From Apostichopus japonicus (lineage: Eukaryota > Echinodermata > Holothuroidea > Aspidochirotida > Stichopodidae), in contig NC_092562.1 of NCBI RefSeq assembly GCF_037975245.1, forward strand, positions 5,994,001 to 6,058,000: a DNA stretch of 64,000 nt, read 5' to 3'. A program made the translations under genes and the position numbers. This document shows positions 34,801 through 48,500 of this stretch, one piece after another. Each line of letters begins with the position of its first letter. Position 1 is the first letter of the stretch. Under the pieces are notes generated by a model, which saw only the letters and a program-made list of their open reading frames with translations, was not told where the DNA came from and searched no databases.

Positions 34801-35225
34801 AAAGTGCTATATGACTGGCTATGCTATCAGATTTGTGTTCAATATCTTTTGTTAATTTATACTCAATTGGCATATGAGGGGGTACCTTTGCAAATTTCGT
34901 ACCACATTGTTGATAACGTTGAATAGAAAACTGAAAGTGAAAAGGTTATACATAATAATTGCTCGTACAACCTATAAATGATGTTCATATCATCGGACAT
35001 AACCCCCAGCGTTGTCTAGTTGGAGTAAGTTTCCTTGTATAACTATATTGTTATACTGTTGGGCAGGTCACTAAGTACTGAATATTCAGTTTCGGCTGTT
35101 GGGGCGGTTCTTATGACAAGCCTCCGACACACCCACAGAAGAAGGACTACATTTAGACTTAAGTGAATAATGCAGGTAAAACTCCACGTCATTTGAAATG
35201 AAACCCTACCCTACTCTATTCTACT
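31871..35225. other. Intergenic spacer downstream of SLC35E1
   Basis: AT-rich, no coding sequence recognised on either strand. The only structures are a T-run followed by a G-run near 32480-32520 and the foldback at 33889-33997. Confidence 0.5.
33889..33997. repeat. Foldback, ~50-bp arms
   Basis: GTGTTTCTGAGACA and CAGAGACATTGCCTAA on the left pair with TTTAGGCAATGTCTCTG and TGTCTCAGAAACAC on the right, around a loop of only about 3-5 bp. The outer parts (TTTTAAGGGA / TCCCTTTAA) also pair. A compact stem this close to perfect looks like a small foldback transposon or a hairpin RNA precursor; nothing indicates transcription. Confidence 0.85.
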
Positions 35226-35227
35226 CT

Positions 35228-35417
35228 AGCTGACAAATTTGTCCCTGCAATGGTACATTAATACCGGCATATATGATTTTTTGCAAATTAAATACCAAAT
35301 TGTTGATATTATAGTTCAGGGTAAGCTGATGGATTTGTACCTGTAATGGTACATAAATACCGGCATGTATGATTTTTGCAAATTAAATACCAAATAGTAA
35401 GTATTATAGTTCAGGGC
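35228..35417. repeat. Two-copy 95-bp tandem duplication
   Basis: Units 35228-35322 and 35323-35417 share AATGGTACAT(T/A)AATACCGGCAT, TTTGCAAATTAAATACCAAA and TATTATAGTTCAGGG, with about ten differences. Non-coding. Confidence 0.88.
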
Positions 35418-35541
35418 TAAGAGTACTGCTGCCATCATGTGCATATGCTTTAAAGTTTGTTTTCACAGCCTATGTAATATGGCCTGCATTACCAAATATA
35501 GTTTGATACCTGCGAGTTAAGTGAAGTTTAGCACCGTCGGT

Positions 35542-36366
35542 CAGGGACGTAGCCAGGGGGGGGGGGCAGGGGAGCGTCTGCTCCCCCCCTTTCAGTGTCG
35601 AAAAATATGTTTAAAAACTTGTTTTTTTAGCATGGTAATTTGTCAGTGCTCTTTTGATCTTGAATACTCGTCAGCTGAGTTAACTCGATTATAATCGTAG
35701 TAACATTCAGGCCTACTGATTCAACTACTTATACTTAGTTTGGCAGCTACAATTAGCTAAATGTATAGCCTATAGCAAGCCTACAGTTGGCCACTGCGTA
35801 ATAAAATACATATTGCCTACCTAACCGCACTCGATGGGGTGTTACGAACCGTATGCACAACGACGTCGACAACGTTTGTTCTCATCCTTTCTATGATTCG
35901 TCCTAAGTTGTTGCACGAATAGCATGTTATGAAGCTAAGCTAGCAATCGTACTTCCTATAAATAAGTATTGTACTGGTAAGACACTGCGATAACGATATT
36001 TGTATTTAGGCCACTGTACATCTGGCTGTCGTACAAAATATGAAATTTTATATTGTCCATCAGTTAAGTTCGTCAAATGTATTTAAGTCCAGACATTGGA
36101 CAATAAACAATAACCATCCTACTGGAAAAGTGTAAAAGAGCATTATGTTTGTCTTTCTGATATATTATGTAAAAGAATTCAAACAGGAGACAAAATCTGC
36201 TGATAATATATTATCATATGATAATGATGGAACTGGCAAAACATTGCACCAGATCGCATCTAAGGACCTTCAATTGTTCAAAATATCTCAACCTTCCCTT
36301 AGACCCCTCCCACATATCAATCGCAAAAAGTGCTCCCCCTCTTTAAAATTCCTGGCTACGTCGCTG
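35542..36366. mobile_element. hAT-like element (825 bp), ends CAGGGACGTAGCCAGG
   Basis: The left end CAGGGACGTAGCCAGG and right end CCTGGCTACGTCGCTG are inverted repeats with one mismatch, each followed inward by G/C runs and CTCCCCC words. This end type is common in hAT MITEs. No 8-bp flanking duplication survives, so the insertion is older or rearranged. No transposase frame was found. Confidence 0.75.
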
Positions 36367-39300
36367 CTCTATAATTGTATGATTGTATATTCCTGATACA
36401 GTGTTTTTGTAATAACTGGGTCTGATATTACTCAGTGGTGTGTTTTGGCGAGAAAATATCTGTAACAGAGGTCTAGTTAGCTATTTCTTTGTCAGATCTA
36501 CCTCTCTGCTGGTTGAGTTACACGGTCTTTTATTGAAAGAGAACGAACAAATTGAAAGTCACCATTATTACATGGGGTATACTGGAAATCTTCGAGCGTA
36601 ACACAGTTATACACATTGTTATATCGCTCCAAAAGGTTTGCACTGATAACCCCCCCCCCCCCCCCCAACAAAGAGCCACGTATAAGGCTCTGCATGTCAA
36701 ATAAACTGACAATTCGTCCTCCCCTCTAGCTATGTACGTGAAAAGAAATTGAAGAAAATATGTTCATGAAGTTACATTAATTCAGAGATTCTTGTATCAC
36801 AAAGGTGCTTATGTATCACCAATAAGAATAAGAACTAACTCTCTCCCAAACCTGATTCGTGTATAGAAGAGGATTTACAAAAAGTTTTGTTTTGTTTTCG
36901 TTGCTTGCATCGGACAACGCTGGTACTGACGTATTTTTTAAATTAATTTTGCTTTTCGTCTTGTAACACCGTTGGTTCAATGGGGTCCAAAATGATCGAG
37001 TTCCTAGATGGTAACTGTTTTCTGCAATATTGTGAATACAAACAAATATTTAAAAGTTGTATCGGTCGGTTTATGATCAACTTTATTGATGGTATCCCAT
37101 ACTTCAATCCTAGAACTATAAGTATAGGTTATCAGTATCACCTGTCAACTGGCATATTGTTTTCATGTTGTATTGTTTCCAATCTGCCCATGATTAATAC
37201 TTAATTATAAAGATGTGCCTGGTCGACGAAATATAGAATTATTTATTTATTTGCTCGTTAACATGTCATTTGTCAATTGGTGATATTTTCTTTGAAATTG
37301 ATAAGGTTTTTTTTTTTTTTTTTTCTATACGTACAAGTAAGATAATATAGTAAGTGTTGACAAACATGGTTTTGGATTGGGTCACAAATCCTCCGTTCCC
37401 TCCCCCATCTTGCCCCCTCCCCCAGAAAAATCAATTAAGATAAGATACAGTCAACAGCTTTGGTTGACAGGTTTAAAAATTAAGGCAACTGTATCAACTG
37501 AACCAAGGTTTAGACAGAACACATACACAAGTGTATGTTTACATTCAGATTATGTACCCCATTGCTTTTTTTTCGTCATTGCTCGAATCCAAAAATAATA
37601 ACCTTTTACCAATACTCCTTAACAATATAATATATTTTGTAGACTTGTTGATTCTTTTCAAATGACAACTATATAAGGACTTGTAATTCATTTGTTCAAG
37701 TCCTCGGAATAATAATAATAATTCGAAATAATTGCGCACACATGTGTGCACGCAAATATATTCCACGAGGAGTTGCCTTATTTTCATTTTCTCAGGAACA
37801 GTTTCCAATCTATCAGGGTATTTTGCCATTATCTCTATATTGTATCAATTGAAATGTAAAGAGGAAAAAAAAAGAAATTAAACTATGCTAAAATTGTCTG
37901 TACATATTTTAGAACTCTTGTATGTAGGTCAATTAATTAATTAAAAAATAAAGGTATTGTGAAGATTAGCTAGTCAAATGGTGCAATTGGTCATGGACAC
38001 TTTTCCTTTTCAAGTAGATATCGTTCGCCCTCCTTTTTGTAATGTGTTGTTTGATGCTTTTATTTTGTTAATACATTGAGTAAATGTCTATTTTGCATCG
38101 AGTTAGTCCATGTAGCCTCTTTGTACTGTAGGCTGCTTGGCCTTCAAAGGAAATAGTTTTACCAACAAATAGTCTGTTAATTCAGTCCACGAAAATCGAA
38201 CCAGGTAGGATAAACTTAGCTATTAAACGATTGGTTTGCAAAAGACGAATATAGAATTTGCGGGACACAAAATTGTCTATGTAGATTCAACTAAACGGTT
38301 AGTAAGGAACAACCCAGACCGTTGTAAACATACAGAATGATAAGCTATCTTGATAAGCTATTTTGAAGGTGGACACATTGGGTACTGTGTAAGGAAAGTA
38401 ACCCAAGCCTCGGCAGGAAAACTAATTGGAACCAACTGTATCCACTCTCAACCTCAGCCACCTTTACATCGGGGCTGTAACGATGACACGTCAATTGTAT
38501 AGGCTTAATTGTGGTGTTATCGAATCTTGTGCAAATGTTACATCGGCTTTTGAAAAAAATTCGAGCATCTTCTGTGAAAGCCAAGAGAGATTGTTGTCGG
38601 ACAAAAGTGCCAACACTTGCCCCGCCTCAGACGGCAAACTCTATTGCGGCTCCCTCGCCCCTATGTAAGTCATTCGGGGGAATTTAGAATGGACTCTCCC
38701 CTCAACCTTCAAACCTTGAACACGTCACTGTCTTGATTAGCTGGTGGTCTATCCCCAATTTGATCAGTGCAAACCGCTCTTTCCCTTCGAACATGCCTAT
38801 ACCAATACGGTTAGGCCCTATATGTTGGAACTGCACTGCTATGGGAACGCCCACATTTATCCAACGTACAGTATATAGTCCTTTTGTAACCAACAGTCTG
38901 TATGCCCCGATGGCTGAATCCAAAAAAAGTCAAATCGACGCCGATACAATTATTCAAACTTTATTTCAACATAGTGAGAAAAAAAATACCAGCAGTTTAA
39001 CAAAAACAAATTATAAGATAAACAGAAAACAGATAGAGAAAAAAAATACTAAAAGCTTTGTTAAGTTGTCTTGTTTTTGTTTTGCACAGAAAGAAGAAAG
39101 GCGATAAAAACCAACTGAGGCTGGTAGCTCTACAAACCCCATAAAAACAAGAGACAACAATAAACATATACTTTTATACAAGCATACACACACTAAACAG
39201 CTCAATAATATATGTCACGTTAAAGTAGAAATTTTGATAAATTACGACACGATATCACGTATACCAGCCGACGTTGTTTTTCAAACTGTCTGTTCACTTA

Positions 39301-39535
39301 ATGATCGACTTCGTCATCTGGGTCGACAATGACAATGAGGTTGGTGCAAAGTTCACGCGTTTACACGCGCACCAACATCACTGGTTCAAATATCATCATT
39401 ATCTGTCTGCAAACTTTGACACATTATGATCATTTATCATCTGTCCACCCTCGGGAGTATTGCCACTCAATGAAACATTGCCTTGTTGGTTTCGATGATA
39501 CTCGTAACCTTTGCATCCACGATGGCGTACGTGTG
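36367..39535. other. Intergenic, no gene seen
   Basis: Only short non-homologous reading frames. Contains a run of about 16 C at 36651-36666 and short A-rich and T-rich runs. Nothing on either strand resembles a known protein or RNA gene. Confidence 0.5.
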
Positions 39536-39539
39536 TGTG

Positions 39540-40140
39540 TGCGTTTGTGACGCCCAGCTTGTACGATATCTGAAGAAGGGAAGGTCGGACCAATTTCATA
39601 CTTGGTATGTAGAAGTACCACATTGAGTCCAAGAAGCCTGTAGTTTTTGGTGGAGGTCGAAGGTCGTTCATCAAAGGTAAAATTGTGAAAATCTTGTAAA
39701 CATGATATTGCAAGAAGGGAACGTTGCACAGATCTCATATTTGGTACGTAAATGTGCCATGTCAAATTTAAGGAGCCCATTACATTTATTGATATTAGTG
39801 GAGGTCAAAGGTCATTTGAAGTCAACAAACGCCAAACATTTACTTCACTCCCCTCTTACCTGTCTCTCTACACTAACACATCTCCTAAACATAATGTCGC
39901 AAGGGAAGCTTGGAAAGATCGCATATTTGGTATGTAATTGTACCACATTGAGTACAAGACGCCTAATGTAGTGCCATTGGATGGAGGTCAATGGTTGTTT
40001 GAGTTCACCAGGGGTCACCATGGGTGAAAAACATGTTTTACACAATATTTCATCAAGGAAAGGTGTCATATTCAGTATGTTGATGTATCACATTTAGTAC
40101 AAGAAGCCCGTTGTTGAGGTCAATGGTCATTTCAGGGCAG
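39540..40140. repeat. Four-copy ~150-bp tandem repeat
   Basis: The word CATATTTGGTATGTA (or a near copy) recurs at about 39597, 39738, 39921 and 40068, each followed by TACCACATTGAGTACAAGAAGCC-like sequence and 'GGAGGTCAAAGGTCATTTGA'. Spacings are 139-184 bp. The open frames across this block on both strands are by-products of the repeat. The family also appears, more decayed, at 29490-30545. Confidence 0.85.
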
Positions 40141-43100
40141 CCTGTGTCATTGTGAATATATTGTTTGTCACAGCAAACTGCTTTTCACTGTATTACTAAG
40201 ATCAAGTTTGTTGTACACCCTCACTATACATTACGTCAGATTCATGATGAAAACTGCCCATGTTACATCATCGAAACCGCAATGCATTTTTGCATTCTGG
40301 TTTTAATCGAGAAATGTTTATATGGTAAAGAACACTTTTGGAAACATCTAATGATTTTATCACAATTTCGGGCAACACTGTTGAGAATGTTCAATGAGTA
40401 TACGTGCTTTCTAGGGAAAATGTTTAGTACAAAATTCTCCCTAGCTGTCCTGATATTATTCTATATAACTTCTACCCCCCCCCCCCCGCCCCTTCTCCTG
40501 CCCACTCACAGTTTTATACATAGAAAACATTCGTAGCCTACGATGAAAATTCCATCGATGACAAATTCTACGATGAAAATGTCGTTGATGAAGTGTTAGT
40601 TCAGTACCCTGGTTTACGAGTAAGGTATATATGAAGAGAAAAGCAAATTCTTAAAACTGGTAAAATAAGGGTTGAATTGTTTTTAATCAAAGCAATATTA
40701 ATGGCTCATCATTACATTAAAATCCTAAGCTCTTCGTGCTATTCGTGGCCTCTCTTCATTGTTTAAATTTCATATTGAAAGCTATATAAGCTTTATTCTA
40801 TATAATAAATAGACTATAATAATTTGTAAACTCAAATGCACTTTAAGTTGCACGTAACTATCAGTATCAGTAAATAAAATGAATACAAGCACTTCATCAA
40901 AATAAAATCCATAATTTATGTTAATTAGATGATCTCAAGAAGTAAATGACAAAATAAATATTTTAACTGAATATTAAGCAATAGCAGCTGCCCCCCTCCC
41001 CCTCCCCTCGCCCCATATTCTTCCAAATCTTTTGCGAAGACCTCTAAAACCGATGAGTTCAAAGTTTTCCGCACTGACTCCAACGTACTTGTAGCCAGAT
41101 CAAGAAAAACAAAATACTCAAACTCAAAGTACTTTGTCTGAGGTTTCTATAAGAGTCCTCTAAATAGTTCTTAGTTATTGAAGAGTGTTATAACATTAGG
41201 CAACCAAAATGGTTCAATGATGGACCATTTAGGTCGTTACAGTTGATATATATAGTTAGAGTGAAATTATTATTTCAGTGGACAACGTTGATTCCTTTTA
41301 CATTTCGGTTGACTCCATGACTATCTGCACAACATGTTTAGGTTGTTAAAAAGATAACTTTAATCAGTTTAGGCGCAACATTTACTTTGATCTGTTGTAG
41401 ACCGATACAGAAGAAATGACCACTTTCAGTTCAGTTTCGTAATTCTATAGACAATTGCTTTTAAGTTTTTTTTGGGGGGGAGAACCCCCCCCCCCCCAGC
41501 TTAAAATAACTGAAGTTCATTGCTTGAAGTGACTGGACTGTATATAGTCTAATACACAAACCATTTGTTCAGTTCCTTAGATTCAACACAAAATGCATCG
41601 GGAAAACACAAGACTTTATAGCTTTGAAATGACATGTTTACACATTCACATGGACAAATGATGTTGAATGTCATTCAGTAATGATCTGTTGTTTATATGA
41701 ACTTAAAAGAACGTGTTTTTTTTTTGAGTTGCGTTCTCTTATAATTTATATAACATAGGGGATATATATTACAATTAAGGCCTGCACTGGAAGCCTACCT
41801 CATCATCCATCGTCAAGGGATTTTAACATAGACTTAATACCATTTAAAAGTGACTGGTGAAAGTGTTTTTCTTTAGACGCTGAATGGCTAGGGAAACATT
41901 TAGGGACTCGCAGTATTTCTTTCTTTCTTGCACTATAACCATTGGCGAGATTACAGAGGGGCAAGGAGGGTACCGCATCCCCCATTTTTACCAGGCCTTT
42001 AGTTGGCTTTTTATCCTATTCGATCGGTAATTTGGTTGTTTATGCCACAGCAATACTGACAAGTTTTATACTAATTTATGATATATAATTTGTAATGGAG
42101 AATGTTGTTAGCCGGTGTGCCACATTTGAGTGTGTCAACGGGCGCCGTTTACAGCCCTTCATTGGTGGTAAGATTGACCATTTGTTACTTTAATTATGGC
42201 AACACTTTAGTGAAGATAGCATAATGACATTTCAAAAAACACTGCTAGTACTGGGAAATAACCTAAAACTATTGCACCATATGACATTTAGTGGCTTTAT
42301 AAAATCCAAACCTTTCTATAGGGGAGGGGTCCCCCTCCTAAGACCCCACCCCCTGGTTTTCCCACTGCTTTCAGACATTAAGTCTCGCCCCTGACTATAG
42401 CATATAACAACTAATATTCTTCCTATATAAACTAATTCTAAGGTCTCCTACATATAGTGATAGGCCTACATGTTTGCAATTGTTGCAATTTTCAAATGCT
42501 AATACCACTCTAAACTGCCCTCCCATACCATGTTCTAATGCATTCGTACTGAGAGTATGAGCAGTTCCTAACCTTTATAAGTTGATAGACACATGATATT
42601 TCTACTGTCAGTACGAGTGCTTTGACGCGGAACATGAAAGTACAGTATAGAAAAATCGTCCCAACTGGTTACAGGGCCAACAAATATAATTTGCCTTTGA
42701 GCTAAAATGCTCGTAAAAAGGAACTCCATTAGACAGCCTAAGACAAAAAAACAAATCCATGTGGAAAAATATCACAGTTTTATCATTTCTTCATAGAAGT
42801 TATTCATGATAAAATGTTTAGTTCATCTTGGAGAGGAGTTGCCTTCATTGCCCTACTAGGTCCAACTACCAGGGAAGTGTACCCCCCCCCCCCACCTCCA
42901 CTCCACAAGAGTTTACTTCTATCCCATTAACAGTAGTCCCACCTCCTACGTCCCCTTACCAAAGATGTTTTCAAAATTTTCTCAGAATTCCTTGCTAGCA
43001 TTCCTTAACTTTAAATTATAAAGTCTTGTTTGGTAGTATCCCCACTAGAATAATAAAATGGGAACAGGCTAGACTGAGTTATTGAACCCTTTGTTCGTTG

Positions 43101-43200
43101 TCTCGCAACTTCAGTAAAGAGAATTAGGCAACAGGTGCATTGAAGATTTAAGTGTATTTATCTGCCGTTCGCTCTCCCGATGGCGATTTGTCTATATCTC
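40141..43200. other. Intergenic, no gene seen
   Basis: AT-rich with several G or C homopolymer runs, including the potential hairpin TTGGGGGGGG...CCCCCCCC at 41468-41498. The stretch at about 41945-42395 ends in CTCGCCCCTGAC and may be an old hAT-type remnant, but I cannot define its ends. No coding sequence recognised. Confidence 0.45.
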
Positions 43201-43204
43201 TGAA

Positions 43205-43213
43205 TATATATAT

Positions 43214-43282
<69 letters not shown>

Positions 43283-43345
43283 AATATATGTATATATATA
43301 TATACATATATATGTATATATACATGTATATGTATATAAATTAGA
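43205..43345. repeat. (TA)n microsatellite with ATAC/ATGT interruptions
   Basis: Uninterrupted TA dinucleotides over about 43222-43280 flanked by TACATA and TATGTA variants. It creates long Ile/Tyr reading frames on both strands, which are artefacts. Confidence 0.97.
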
Positions 43346-43399
43346 GCGCATGCTCACTTGTACGTTGGTATTGTTTAAAATATCATTGTCCTATTGTTT

Positions 43400-44686
43400 T
43401 TAAGTCGCCATGTTAATGCGACATAACTCCATAAATTATGATTCATTCCTTTCCAATTCAAGATACCAAACTATAAATTTGAACTTCAACAGCTGTCACA
43501 GTTATGATATTTTATTTTACGTTGAACTCATCTTTTGTTCAAATTACCTTTCACCTACAAAAAAAAGAAAAAAAACTTGCATAACTTGAAGTTCATATAG
43601 TGTTCACGTACCCATTCTGCGAAATTGTAGTACTGACGGAAGAAGGAAAAATCTGAACAAAATGTCAGTGAATGCGCTTTCGAAAATGAACGAAAATGAA
43701 GTGTCATTCGATCAATCGTGTGGGTGTAGGAACAGATGGTTGGGCAGAGGAGGAACCTGTCCTCCCCCCCCCCCCTCACTATGGAGTATGTTTCAAGTAG
43801 GGATGCACTTCACGGCAGTGCTAAATTATACATTAGATCTATTGTATACCGTAAGCAAAAAGGGAGCCAGGTAATCAAATGATCAAGTTCCATTTAATAT
43901 ACCTCAAAGACAATTGATTTTGTTTTCTCGGAACACAAGTCGACATTTTGACGTGAAAAGTCACAACTGCGTTTCAAACACTGAAACTTTTGTATTGCAT
44001 TTGTAGCTCATACGGAAAAGTCGTCGCAAAATGAGAATTTAAAAGTCGAAATTGCGAGATGATACTAAGCCACATTTCGAATAACAGCGTCAAACTTTTG
44101 AGTGATTCCTCCAAATATAAACGACGATATAGTCAAGATTTTGAAATCAAATTTAACGACAAAAAAAAGTAGGAATTTCGGGAAAAAGAACAAGATATCG
44201 AATTCAAATCACATTTCGGAGAAGATAGTCACTACTTGATCATATAGCTTAGTGCGTAATACGTATTGATCAATTAATCTGCGAAAAGCGCCTCTTTCAA
44301 GGAATCCCTACTTTTGTGTGACGTCACGGGTTACATACCTGATTCGTAGCTTCGCCTTCTTCCCCGGGTCGTTGTTCGAAATAAACTCTCAATGTTTCAT
44401 CTCGACAAGATATGCTTGTTTGGCACAAATCACTAATATTACTGTATTGCAGTATAGTCCAGATAACAAAAACACAACTATTCTTTTTCAGACATTTGAG
44501 TATTTTAGCGACTCTTCTTTGGCTATAGAGAACGGTGTATGTAAATCGATTAAGAGTACAAGTATACGCAACATTCTCGGAACAAAAAGAGAAGCATAAC
44601 ACATGTATTATTTTTAAATTGAATCAACTAAAATTCATAGAATGTCACGCCATAATTATGTGGCCAGGTCAATATTTTACGTTATT
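43400..44686. other. 3' flank of the TGF-beta ligand gene
   Basis: Downstream of the minus-strand ligand gene. No other gene recognised. The nearest AATAAA on the minus strand that I noticed is at 43511-43516 (TTTATT on plus), about 1.2 kb after the stop, so the 3' UTR could be long. Confidence 0.4.
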
Positions 44687-45534
44687 TTATGCACACTGGC
44701 ATTCCTCAACGACAAAGTCACGTAACTCCTGCATCTCTAAGGTCGGTGGATCATCCTCCGTCGTGTATAAAATGTCCAAATGAGACAGTTTCGTAGGGAC
44801 ACAACATGGCGCCGGATGCAGGGACGAATTAAGACGATGTAGAGAGGATCGAATCACCGCTAGATCATTTCTTGCCAGCGAGAGGAGGCGGTCGTCGGAC
44901 GGGCAGCTACCGGCACATTGATAGGTGGTATACGTCTTCGGGTAAACGATCCAATTAAGACCGATATCATCGAATGTGACGGTTATAGGAAACTGGCAAC
45001 ATAACTCACTTTGAACGTTGCATACTTGATGATTCGTTACCGCAGAACGCCTTCTTCTTCTGCGACGAAATCTTGGGCTTGTTTCTAGAATCAAGAGCCC
45101 TACCATATCGCCGTCGTTTTCAAATGGGCCGCTGTGCACAGTTGAAACCGTACTTGTAAATTGATTTGCGTCTATCACAATTTCAACTCCGAAGTTGCTC
45201 TCTGGATTTTCGCACCAAAATTCAACCGCATCGTACAAGTCAAAGTCGATCGTTTGCTTTCGTCCAAAATTTACGGCCTTTGAATCTAATAGAATCAAGT
45301 TTCTAGATTTATGATCAAAGAAGTGAGTAATTTGATAAGCCTCCATTCTTATCTTCCCCGGTAAACTTTGTTCGGTTACATTGGTCATGATAACGGGAAC
45401 GTCAAGTTTTAATTTTGCGGTAACCAAAGTTCCTTCTTGAGGGCAACGGTTTGATATATTAAAGAAGTAACGATACGAGTAGGGCTGGAGAGGTTGATGC
45501 CACTGTTCAACGGAGACGCCACGTGGAAGAAACT
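44687..45534 (-). CDS. TGF-beta ligand exon 2: propeptide remainder and mature domain
   Basis: Acceptor ttcccgtaacag on the minus strand; completes Glu112 (G|AG) and runs to TAA at 44689-44687. Most of the propeptide, the poly-Arg site (codons at 45067-45047) and the whole cysteine-knot domain (45046-44690) lie in one exon, unlike vertebrate GDF8, where introns split the propeptide twice. The frame upstream of the acceptor stays open to 45658, but that part is intron. Confidence 0.92.
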
Positions 45535-48500
45535 CTGTTACGGGAAAAACAACAAATAAATACATACATATATTAATGGGGGAGAACATACGTATGAAAA
45601 CATGTTGAAAGGTTTTCAAGAGATTATATGATAGAACTACCAAAATGTGATCTATCATATGTTTAAAATGAGCGTAAAACCCACTTTCCTTTCATGTTTA
45701 ATAGACAAGATCATCAACAGATAGATCAAAATTATTCGTTTAACTTAGTCCAGATTGAAGGGTTAATGAAGATTTTTACGTTTTGTCGCCAAGTTGATCA
45801 AACATTGGCCTATCCAATATAATAATAATAATAATAATAATAACAATAATATGATAACAACTGATCAAAAGAATACCTTTAGGCACACAATCAATATTGA
45901 TATTTTGTAGACAGCTCAAAGCTATTCATCGGTTTAGTTTATATTTCTCTACCACATTTAATTTTTGAGAATGACCCTTTAAACAGTTGAGATTCATCTG
46001 ATAAAGTGACTGGACATAGTAGTCTAACACACATACCACGAGATCAGTTAATCCGATGCAACACAAAGAGCTAAATGGAAAGAAATAAGTTTTTTTTGCG
46101 TCTCAACTGTCTTGTTTAGAATGTGTTACATGTTTTGTCAAAGACAGATGGTATTCAACGTCATCTAATGATACTTTGTTGTCTACAAGAAGCTAACAAG
46201 ACATGTTTTGGTTGAGTTATTAGAAGTTGGGAAAAGACACAAAGGATTAACATTAACTATATAAGAACCTGTACCGATGAGCTGACGTCATCATTAATAT
46301 AGTCTTAAAGGAGCATTCCGGAGATAAAGCATATACTTTTAAAGGTGGATATCTTGAAATCCGGAATAACTACAGAAACATTACTAGCACCCATATTTCC
46401 CATGTTTCCTTTTTTCTTATTTTTCTTGGACTATAACATATCAAGTCTTAAGTTCTGTCTAAAGTCATCCTGTAAATTAACTTGAAGACAGATTGGTAAG
46501 GAGTTAGATGAAATGACCGGTATATATATGTAATTTTAGTATATAATGTCTGTATTTAATCCTAGAATTTGTTTTGTTGTCCCTGCACTTTTCATGGTAG
46601 CATAAAACACACACAGACATCAAATTGGAAGTTAAAAGCAAAACTATATATTTTCAATGGAAACGTTTCTAACTAATTTTAAGAAATGCTTTGCTAACAG
46701 ATCTTGATACAAATACATAAATGTATACTAAATGGGTGAAAACATCAGCGTACCATACAAAATAGACCTCCTTTAACATTATATTTGTTTATAGTTAAGG
46801 ATTTTAACGTGTTTATTGTACTCTCTCGCCTATTGTTTACGTATTGTCACACCTGTACATTTCGGATATAATCAGTAGTAACAAAATGGGTCTCCAGAGT
46901 AATTAAAATATAGAATTATGACATCCGTTTCCTGAACTTTTCAAAGCCTTCTAAATAAGCACCTGAATGTAATTCGCAGAAAGTCAAAATGAAATGACAC
47001 AGAGACTAAGAAAACTATAAAGATACTACCAAATAAGGAGACTGCAATAAAATATTTTTTATGTTCTTCAGAGACAGAATGAAATGGGCCCTCGAGATTT
47101 TACGGAAGAAAACAATAGCTGAAACCGCAGAGAGATCAAAATAAACATTCGTTTGCGTTTATTTCAGAAGATTCAATACTACCGTCAAATAGTTTAAGAA
47201 ATGTTCAATAAATCACAACATCTATTAGACTTGATTTCAAAGAAGGATTATTTAGACGTTTTGTTTAGAATTAGTCCAAATCAGTGTTTTCAAAATATAA
47301 ACGTTTGCAACTGAATTAAAGATTCTTCTTCAGTTCAAGGAGAATTGACTAGTTTTGGTCATGATGGTGAGTTACATTTATATATGACAGTTATCTCTAT
47401 ATATCATAATAGAGCAATGATAATGATGGTGGTAATGTTTGTGTCGCCTTTGAAATCGACCAATCCTGGCATTGACTATTTATAATCATAATGGGTGAGC
47501 ATTTCTGATTCTGATCCAAATAAAGATAACGGCGAAACATAAACAAACATGATTAAGGAGAACCGAATCCAAATATTATCATTTCATAAATATAGATATA
47601 TATTATGATGAACAAACTCTCACGCAAGTGAAGAAGTATAAAGTTTGGCTAAAACTGATATTATGATGTTACTAGGTCTTGAATTTAGTAACTCCTATCT
47701 GTGTTCCTTATATCTCATTTATTGTCTTTGGTATTGGCCGGGGTGTTTATTATTAAATGTTATTGCTATAGTGCAGGTGAAGTTCACCGTATGATCAAAT
47801 ATTGGCATAAATGTCAGTAAGAAAGACTTATTAATGATATCATGAAAATATGAAGAAAAATATTAAGAGGAAACTGTAAGACGACATAACGCAGTCCACT
47901 GGCATGAACGTTGAACCAGGATACCCACCAAACGCAACAAGCTTTTATAACCTGTTAAGGAACTAAGGGGAGACAGAAGGAGGGGTAGGGGAAGGGGGCA
48001 GGGGAAAGGGGGCAGGGGAAGACTATTCAGAAGGAAATAGAAGACACTTTATCGTATAAGATAAAGATTATTGTTGGGTTTGATTCCTCTTTCAAAATAT
48101 AAATTTAAGTATATGGAGACAGCTTTTCCGTGTTCTTATTAAGTTTAAGAGCAGTTGAATACTTTAAGTCCTAAACTGACAAGGCATAATCTTTACGAAA
48201 ACATATCAACTTTTGAAATGCTAGTATCCCCTTGATTATATTGTGTTGTTCTGAAACTTTTAAAGATTGCAGTTTAAATCAATCGGTAACGATAGATAAA
48301 ATCATCTGCTCTAAACGGTGAATTAAATTTGATTTGATTTTGCTATAATTTGATTTAAGACCATCAGTATATTAGTCGTCAATTTGTGCCTTCCAAAAAT
48401 TGCTAGAAAATTTCAAAAGTAACCTTTTCATAAAGGCTAATCTGGTCGAAATAATTTACAGTCGTTGAAATAGACGTTGGAATAGACGTTCCAACAGACG

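Noticed and set aside
39399-39971. Several 60-116-codon frames on both strands
   Set aside because: They follow the ~150-bp tandem repeat and echo its period.
43148-43403. Ile/Tyr-rich frames on both strands
   Set aside because: Translation of a (TA)n microsatellite. The same applies to 52090-52275.
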